DNA of 29,011 nucleotides from a virus. Shown here in pieces: positions 24,560 through 29,011 of the stretch. Where the stretch lies: the IMG/VR virus record IMGVR_UViG_3300046010_011601, positions 1 to 29,011 of that record; one strand, 5' to 3'. The position numbers were made by a program, and so were the translations under genes. Under the pieces are notes generated by a model. The model made no database searches and was not told where the DNA came from. It was given only the letters and a program-made list of their open reading frames with translations. The first letter of the stretch is position 1, and every line of letters begins with the position of its first letter.

Positions 24560-26341
24560 ATGTCCGATTTAATCTTCAGTCCAGGAGTAGTATTAATAGA
24601 AAACGATCAATCGCCATACACTCAAGGCCCAATAGAAGCAGGTGCCGCAATAGTTGGCCCGACTGTTATAGGTCCTGTAAATACTCCAACTCTAGTAACC
24701 TCTTATTCAGAATACAAAGCTGTATTCGGAGCTTCTTTCATAACTGGAGGAGCTTCTCAAGAATATTTAACTAGTATAGCTGCTTACAATTACTTTAATC
24801 AAGGAGGAAGTTCGCTATTAATTACGAGAGTAGCTTCCGGTTCGTACACTTCTGCTACTGCTAATGTGACCTCTATAGGTAACGTAAATAGTACCACTGC
24901 ATCTTTTCAACTAGAGACAATATCTACTGGAGTTGTAATGAACAACTCAGGAGCAGTTGGAAGTGTAGGTAATTTAATTACGGGTTCAGACATCAATATT
25001 CGTTGGGAGATCTCTGCCGTTAATACTGGCTCTGGAGTATTTTCTATCATAATCAGACGCGGAGACGACACAAATAATAACAAGACTATATTAGAGACTT
25101 GGAACAATTTGTCTCTAGATCCTAATCAAAATAACTACATAGAGTACGTTATAGGTAGCCAAAAAAATGTAGTTCAATTGGACTCTTCAAATTCTCAATA
25201 CTACATACAACCACAAGGCGCTTATCAGAACAAATCAAAATACGTTCGCGTAATACCTGGCACAGTAGCCGCTACTCCGAATTATTTCGATGCTGCGGGA
25301 AATCCAGTATCCTCTTTGACGGGATCCATGCCTCGTATAGGTTCAGGTTCACTTCACGGAGCTTTTTCTGGAGCAACTGGAGCAATATTTGGATTCGCAA
25401 ATTCTACTCCAAGCGCGCCTTTAACATTGAATCAATCAATAAGCGGTAGTTCTGTTGCGAACTCTGCAGCTACGAACGTACAAGGATTGTTGGACACAGA
25501 TTACGCTATAGCAATAAACTTACTTAGAAATAAAGACGAGTATCAATTTAACGTAATTACTGCGCCTGGTCTTAACTCACTAAACGCACCAAGCTCTACA
25601 GCAGATTTAATAAGTTTAGCGGCCGATAGAGGCGACAACATAGCAGTGGTTGATATGGTTGGATACAGTTCTAATCTAACATCCGTTATATCACAAGCTT
25701 CTACTTTCGATAACTCTTACGCAGCCACTTATTGGCCTTGGGTACAAGTAAGATCGGTAGAGACTGGAAGAATACAGTTCGTTCCACCCGCTACAGTGAT
25801 TCCTTCAGTATACGAATACAATGATAAAGTTGCCGCTGCTTGGTGGGCTCCAGCTGGAGTTGATCGTGGAGGTTTAGGTAACGTTATTCAACCAGAAAGA
25901 AAAGTATCGTTGAACGATCGTAACCTTTTATACGCAGGAAAAGTTAACCCGATCGCTAGTTTCCCTGGAGTTGGTGTAGCAATATACGGTCAAAAGACTC
26001 TGCAATCCAAAAACTCAGCATTAAATAGAGTTAGCGTAAGACGACTCTTGATAGAATTGAAATCTTACATAGGTCAAATAGGACAAACTTTAGTGTTCCA
26101 ACCCAACACTCAAGTTACAAGAAATAAATTCTTGAATCAAGTTAATCCTTACCTTGAATCCGTACAACAGCGTGAAGGTTTATACGCATTTGAAGTAATA
26201 ATGGACGATACTAACAACACTCCCGATACAATCGATCGTGGAATTCTTGTAGGAGCCATTAACATAAAACCCACAATCGCTGCGGAAATCATCAGCTTGA
26301 CCTTTAACATCATGCCAACTGGCACTACTTTTAACGTATAA
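24560..26341 (+). CDS. gp18: tail sheath protein (T4 gp18-like)
   Basis: This 593-aa protein (T4 gp18 is 659 aa) is the contractile sheath subunit. The N-terminus (about 6-60: SPGVVLIENDQSPY, AAIVGPTVIGPVNTPTLVTS, YKAVFG) and the C-terminal domain (about 450-593: NDRNLLYAGKVNPIASFPGV, then the helix SALNRVSVRRLLIELKSYI, FQPNT, LNQVNPYLESVQQREGLYAF, DRGILVGAINIKP) are the conserved sheath blocks. The middle holds variable surface domains. It polymerises around the gp19 tube and contracts on infection. It opens a transcription unit shared with the 197-aa protein 4 bases downstream. The leader has no Shine-Dalgarno sequence. A short +1-shifted overlapping frame at its 5' end has no support. Confidence 0.97.
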   Translation: MSDLIFSPGVVLIENDQSPYTQGPIEAGAAIVGPTVIGPVNTPTLVTSYSEYKAVFGASFITGGASQEYLTSIAAYNYFNQGGSSLLITRVASGSYTSATANVTSIGNVNSTTASFQLETISTGVVMNNSGAVGSVGNLITGSDINIRWEISAVNTGSGVFSIIIRRGDDTNNNKTILETWNNLSLDPNQNNYIEYVIGSQKNVVQLDSSNSQYYIQPQGAYQNKSKYVRVIPGTVAATPNYFDAAGNPVSSLTGSMPRIGSGSLHGAFSGATGAIFGFANSTPSAPLTLNQSISGSSVANSAATNVQGLLDTDYAIAINLLRNKDEYQFNVITAPGLNSLNAPSSTADLISLAADRGDNIAVVDMVGYSSNLTSVISQASTFDNSYAATYWPWVQVRSVETGRIQFVPPATVIPSVYEYNDKVAAAWWAPAGVDRGGLGNVIQPERKVSLNDRNLLYAGKVNPIASFPGVGVAIYGQKTLQSKNSALNRVSVRRLLIELKSYIGQIGQTLVFQPNTQVTRNKFLNQVNPYLESVQQREGLYAFEVIMDDTNNTPDTIDRGILVGAINIKPTIAAEIISLTFNIMPTGTTFNV

Positions 26342-26345
26342 TTAA

Positions 26346-26939
26346 ATGAAAGACACTACAATTTTAAGAATAAAAGTTCCAAAAAAACTTTACGAATCGG
26401 TAAGTAAACAATTGATAAGGGAATCCGAAGACGAGCAGATGGTAAAAGTAACTCTTGACGAGTATACTGGTAGTTCTTGGGAATACGATTTGGGTAAATG
26501 GACTGCAGACAATTGGCCGGCAATCGCAGACGCACTAAAGAGTACATCAACTGACCCAGGTCAAGCCATGGCAGATTTAGGAGGACAAGTAATGACATTA
26601 GCAACTGCTGGTACAGTGATGTTAAGCGCTGGTTTGGCTGTAGCAAAAGACAGCATAGTAGCCGCAGCTAAAAAAGTAAAAGAAAAACTCGCAAATAAAG
26701 AAGGCGCAGCTGTTCCCGCTATATCTGAAGGACTTGAAGAGGGAGACGATCTTTCTCAAATTCTTGCCAAAGTGCCAGAAGACATAAAATCAAAAGTGCA
26801 AGAAGCCAAACCAAAGCCAGAAGACAAAAAAGAATTGGTAAAAGAGTATGAAAGAATTTACAAAATGATAGATGGACAATGTTATCGTGTCGACGACGAA
26901 GGAAACAAAGTAAAAGTAAATTCTAAGTACTGCAATTAA
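26346..26939 (+). CDS. 197-aa unknown protein between sheath and tube genes
   Basis: The gene starts 4 bases after gp18 and is co-transcribed with it. The N-terminus is charged (about 5-24, TILRIKVPKKLYESVSKQLI), a Trp-containing segment follows (about 42-60), then a hydrophobic, Ala/Gly-rich stretch (about 76-108, QVMTLATAGTVMLSAGLAVA at its core) that could be a membrane-spanning or amphipathic helix. The second half is Lys/Glu-rich and ends in DGQCYRVDDEGNKVKVNSKY. I know no T4 counterpart between 18 and 19. AISE (126-129) before a Gly resembles a prohead-protease site, so an internal or ejected head protein is one idea; a tail-assembly helper is another. Function is unassigned. Confidence 0.65.
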   Translation: MKDTTILRIKVPKKLYESVSKQLIRESEDEQMVKVTLDEYTGSSWEYDLGKWTADNWPAIADALKSTSTDPGQAMADLGGQVMTLATAGTVMLSAGLAVAKDSIVAAAKKVKEKLANKEGAAVPAISEGLEEGDDLSQILAKVPEDIKSKVQEAKPKPEDKKELVKEYERIYKMIDGQCYRVDDEGNKVKVNSKYCN

Positions 26940-26951
26940 TAGTTATACGTA

Positions 26952-26959
26952 TATTTATA
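26952..26959 (+). promoter_or_regulatory. putative late promoter motif, copy 7 (TATTTATA)
   Basis: ATATTTATA in the 42-base gap ends 22 bases before the gp19 ATG and is followed by a pure A-rich leader (AAAGAAAAAACAAAACGAAA). It would let the tube gene be transcribed separately from the sheath gene. Confidence 0.55.
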
Positions 26960-26981
26960 AAAAGAAAAAACAAAACGAAAA

Positions 26982-27467
26982 ATGCCAATACTTTCTCCAA
27001 ACGAAATAATGTTTACCGCTTTCGAACCGATGTTACAGCATCGTTTCATATTTTACATAGACGGTATTCCTGCCTATATGATTAAAAAGGCAGACGCTCC
27101 AGGAGTATCATTTAATGAGATAAAGTTGGATCACATCAACGTATATCGTAAGATAAAAGGTAAAGCTGAGTGGAGGGACATCACTCTTGGGTTGTACAGT
27201 CCCATATCTCCTTCTGGCCAGCAGGCTGTGATGGAGTGGGTAAGACTTCACCACGAATCAGTAACAGGCCGCGACGGGTACTCAGATTTTTATAAAAAGG
27301 ACGTAAACTTGAACGTAGTTGGTCCGTTGGGCGACATAGCTAGTTCTTGGGTGATAAAAGGAGCTTTCATCAAGGAAGCAAATTTTGGAAACTACGACTT
27401 TTCTGCAGTAGAAGCGGTGGAAATCAGCATGACTCTTGGAATGGATTACTGTGAAATTCTCTTTTGA
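26982..27467 (+). CDS. gp19: tail tube protein (T4 gp19-like)
   Basis: This 161-aa protein is almost the size of T4 gp19 (163 aa). It shows the family blocks HRFIFYIDGIPAYMIKKADAP (from about residue 20, the first strands), VYRKIKGKAEWRDITLGLYS (about 54-73), the SPSGQQAVMEWVRLHHES helix, and the C-terminal ASSWVIKGAFIKEANFGNYD with VEISMTLGMDYCEI. It forms the inner tube through which DNA passes. Its codons are less AT-biased than those of the fibre genes. It has its own promoter-like motif and is followed by a terminator hairpin, so it appears to be a one-gene unit, fitting a protein needed in many copies. Confidence 0.96.
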   Translation: MPILSPNEIMFTAFEPMLQHRFIFYIDGIPAYMIKKADAPGVSFNEIKLDHINVYRKIKGKAEWRDITLGLYSPISPSGQQAVMEWVRLHHESVTGRDGYSDFYKKDVNLNVVGPLGDIASSWVIKGAFIKEANFGNYDFSAVEAVEISMTLGMDYCEILF

Positions 27468-27511
27468 GCTATCATACTAACTAATTTACTGAACTAGATT
27501 ATTAATTTAGT

Positions 27512-27547
27512 AAAACTCCCAATATTTATAGTAAAGGGAGTTTTTTT
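27512..27547 (+). terminator. intrinsic terminator with promoter motif in its loop
   Basis: AAAACTCCC (27512-27520) pairs with GGGAGTTTT (27536-27544) as a 9-bp stem with a 15-base loop, followed by T's to 27547. It lies 44 bases after the gp19 stop and directly abuts the ATG of the HNH gene at 27548. The 15-base loop contains the ATATTTATA motif. GGGAG in the stem could also act as a Shine-Dalgarno-like site 7 bases before the ATG. Confidence 0.8.
27523..27530 (+). promoter_or_regulatory. putative late promoter motif, copy 8 (TATTTATA), inside terminator loop
   Basis: ATATTTATA lies in the loop of the terminator hairpin and ends 17 bases before the HNH gene ATG. As DNA it can act as a promoter while the RNA read from upstream folds into the terminator, so the same bases could end one unit and begin the next. 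Confidence 0.5.
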
Positions 27548-28288
27548 ATGCTAAGTACTTATTTTAAATTAATTAGAAAAGCGATATCACAAAATAGACA
27601 AAAGGGCGATGGAGGTTATTACGAATCTCATCACATAATTCCAAAATCTTTCGATAAAAAAAGTAGCACAGTATTATTAACCCCGGAAGAGCACTATAGG
27701 GCGCACAAAATACTTGTAGAATGCTTCAAACATCATCCAATATATTGCCATAAAGTATATTGGTCATTTCACAGAATGTCTTATGATGGTAAAAGAGTAA
27801 TCTCTGAAATAGAATATAAGCAAGCGAGGGAAACTTTGATGTCTTTTTGGAAAAGAAAAAAATCAGAAACTCACAAAAAAAATATAGGATCAAAGCATAA
27901 GGGCAAAAAGTGGATAATTAATCCAATAACTAAAGATATTAGACAAATTGATGCTAAAGATCTTCAAAAATACTTAAATGAGGGTTGGATAAACAGCAAC
28001 AAAAGTGTAGGCCAAAAAAGATCTGAAAGTACCAAGAAGAAAATATCAGAGAAAGCTAAAAATAGATCCAAAGAAGCTTATAAAAATATAGGATCTCTTG
28101 GAAAAGTAGTTTGCGAAAATTTAAAAGATGGTACTGTACACGAAGCAGCTTCAGCTACTGAATTGGCCAAAAAATTAAACATGCATTATTCATTTATTCA
28201 TGATTACTTAAATAGAGGAATAAAAAGAAGAGGGGGTAGTAAGTATTACGAATTCTTAAATACGCATAAAATTTATTACAAAATTTAA
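27548..28288 (+). CDS. free-standing HNH homing endonuclease-like protein
   Basis: This 246-aa protein starts with an HNH-type nuclease core (about 25-57: YYESHHIIPKSF, then TVLLTPEEHYRAHKIL) that matches the HHxxP...LTxxEHxxAH form of phage homing enzymes. The usual Asn (as in DNLVxLT) is replaced by Ser or Thr (SSTVLLT), so activity is uncertain. The middle holds two NUMOD3-like Lys/Ser-rich DNA-contact stretches (SETHKKNIGSKHKGKK and KRSESTKKKISEKAKNRS) and DLQKYLNEGW. The C-terminus has a NUMOD1-like helix-turn-helix (ASATELAKKLNMHYSFIHDY). Such genes sit between conserved genes and spread by cutting alleles that lack them. It has inserted between gp19 and gp26 homologues without disrupting either. 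Confidence 0.85.
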   Translation: MLSTYFKLIRKAISQNRQKGDGGYYESHHIIPKSFDKKSSTVLLTPEEHYRAHKILVECFKHHPIYCHKVYWSFHRMSYDGKRVISEIEYKQARETLMSFWKRKKSETHKKNIGSKHKGKKWIINPITKDIRQIDAKDLQKYLNEGWINSNKSVGQKRSESTKKKISEKAKNRSKEAYKNIGSLGKVVCENLKDGTVHEAASATELAKKLNMHYSFIHDYLNRGIKRRGGSKYYEFLNTHKIYYKI

Positions 28289-28296
28289 AATATACA

Positions 28297-28304
28297 TATT
28301 TATA
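28297..28304 (+). promoter_or_regulatory. putative late promoter motif, copy 9 (TATTTATA)
   Basis: ATATTTATA in the 29-base gap after the HNH gene ends 13 bases before the gp26-like ATG. It keeps the baseplate gene under its own signal, independent of the inserted nuclease gene. Confidence 0.55.
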
Positions 28305-28317
28305 GAAAACAGTTACA

Positions 28318-29011
28318 ATGTCAGATCAAAAATTTGTTACACCAACAGAAAACATAGAACTACCTTCAAAAGGTCTTCTGTACCCAAAATCTAATCCTTT
28401 GTCTTCAGGATTTGTCGAAATGAAATACATGTCCGCTAAAGAAGAAGACATCATCACAAACGTGAATCTGCTTAAACAGGGCATCGCGATAGAGCGAATG
28501 TTAAAATCTCTTATTAAATCTCAAATAAAGTACGAGGATTTGCTCCTGGGTGATAGGAACATGCTGTTGATAGCCGCTAGAATATTAGCGTACGGACCAG
28601 AGTACTCGTTTAAGTACCCTCACCCAATCACTGGAGAATTTGAGGTGGTTAAAGTTGACTTACAACAACTCAATCATAAGAAAGTAGATTACTCAGTATA
28701 CAATGAAAACAACGAGTTCACTTTCGAGTTGCCGTACACAAAAAACGTAGTTACTTTTAAAATACTGACCGTAGAGGACGATAACAAGATAGAGCAAGAG
28801 ATAAAATCTACGAAGAGGGTGTTAGGAGAAGACGCTATTGGTGAGTACACTACGAGATTAAAGTACCAACTCACTTCAATAAATGGAGACAGATCTCAAG
28901 CTACGATAAGACAATACATAGATTCTGGTAACTTAATATCAAGGGACAGCGCACCGCTTAGAAAGTATATGCGAAGCGTAACTCCAGACTTGGATATGAA
29001 CATTAACGCTC
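28318..29011 (+). CDS. gp26: baseplate hub/chaperone protein (T4 gp26-like), 3'-truncated
   Basis: The frame is open from the ATG to the right edge: 231 complete codons plus one base, and the stop lies outside. The N-terminal part (about 9-100: PTENIELPSKGLLYP, GFVEMKYMSAKEEDIITNVN, LLKQGIAIERMLKSLI, YEDLLLGDRNMLLIAARILA, YGPEYSF) is the pattern of the T4 gp26 baseplate family, which acts in baseplate hub assembly. T4 gp26 has 208 residues, so this protein is already longer. The later part is charged and less familiar (VDYSVYNENNEFTFELPYTK onward, then RQYIDSGNLISRDSAPLRKY). The leader after the promoter-like motif (GAAAACAGTTACA) has no Shine-Dalgarno sequence. Baseplate genes probably continue to the right. 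Confidence 0.8.
   Translation, partial: MSDQKFVTPTENIELPSKGLLYPKSNPLSSGFVEMKYMSAKEEDIITNVNLLKQGIAIERMLKSLIKSQIKYEDLLLGDRNMLLIAARILAYGPEYSFKYPHPITGEFEVVKVDLQQLNHKKVDYSVYNENNEFTFELPYTKNVVTFKILTVEDDNKIEQEIKSTKRVLGEDAIGEYTTRLKYQLTSINGDRSQATIRQYIDSGNLISRDSAPLRKYMRSVTPDLDMNINA

Noticed and set aside
24493-24573. 26-codon frame in the gap before gp18
   Set aside because: It is very short, overlaps gp18, contains the promoter-like motif and has no family-like pattern.
24532-24774. 80-aa plus-strand frame overlapping the start of gp18
   Set aside because: It lies almost wholly inside gp18 in another frame and has Arg/Ser-rich composition typical of a shadow.
1-29011. tRNA genes, integrase or attachment sites, terminase
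   Set aside because: I saw no cloverleaf-like sequence, recombinase motif or terminase Walker/nuclease motifs in any frame; gaps are too short for most of these.

Overview
This window is a late structural gene block of a T4-type (contractile-tailed) bacteriophage. The recognisable hallmarks are a gp21-like prohead protease, a gp22-like acidic scaffold, a gp23 major capsid protein, neck and tail-terminator proteins like gp13, gp14 and gp15, a gp18 tail sheath, a gp19 tail tube and, cut by the right edge, a gp26-like baseplate protein. All supportable genes are on the plus strand. The DNA is AT-rich. Starts are preceded by A-rich, Shine-Dalgarno-free leaders, which is the usual pattern in Bacteroidota. 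I therefore infer a phage of a Bacteroidota host, probably known from environmental DNA, but nothing in the window proves the host.

Layout: 1-2437 holds two head-core candidates and the prohead protease. 2438-5474 is a self-contained scaffold and capsid unit: a 154-base leader, gp22, gp23 and a strong intrinsic terminator. 5515-10094 is a phoH ATPase gene followed by neck and tail-completion genes (gp13, gp14, gp15) and a first fibre-like gene. 10133-24480 is about 14 kb of adhesin and fibre genes: three proteins built partly from a recurring beta-rich module, a 948-aa repeat protein, small helical and structural proteins, and a tandem pair of paralogous 700-aa proteins. 24560-27467 encodes the tail sheath, an unknown 197-aa protein and the tail tube. 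27548-28288 is a free-standing HNH homing-endonuclease-like gene. 28318 to the edge is the gp26-like gene.

The genes form an assembly pathway. gp22 and the neighbouring core proteins scaffold the gp23 shell and gp21 cleaves them. gp13 and gp14 close the head, gp15 caps the tail, gp18 and gp19 form the contractile tail, and the fibre block should determine host recognition. No terminase lies between gp15 and gp18, where T4 and cyanophages carry genes 16 and 17; the fibre block occupies that slot.

The most striking non-coding signal is the 9-mer ATATTTAT(A/T). It occurs once in the gap ahead of nine transcription units. Every intergenic gap of 29 bases or more carries it, as does one 21-base gap, and it usually sits 6-26 bases before the start codon. 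Its core TATTTATA is the exact reverse complement of the T4 late promoter TATAAATA. In four cases it lies in the loop of an inverted repeat, one of which is also an intrinsic terminator. I read it as the phage's late promoter element with very short leaders, but this is inference.
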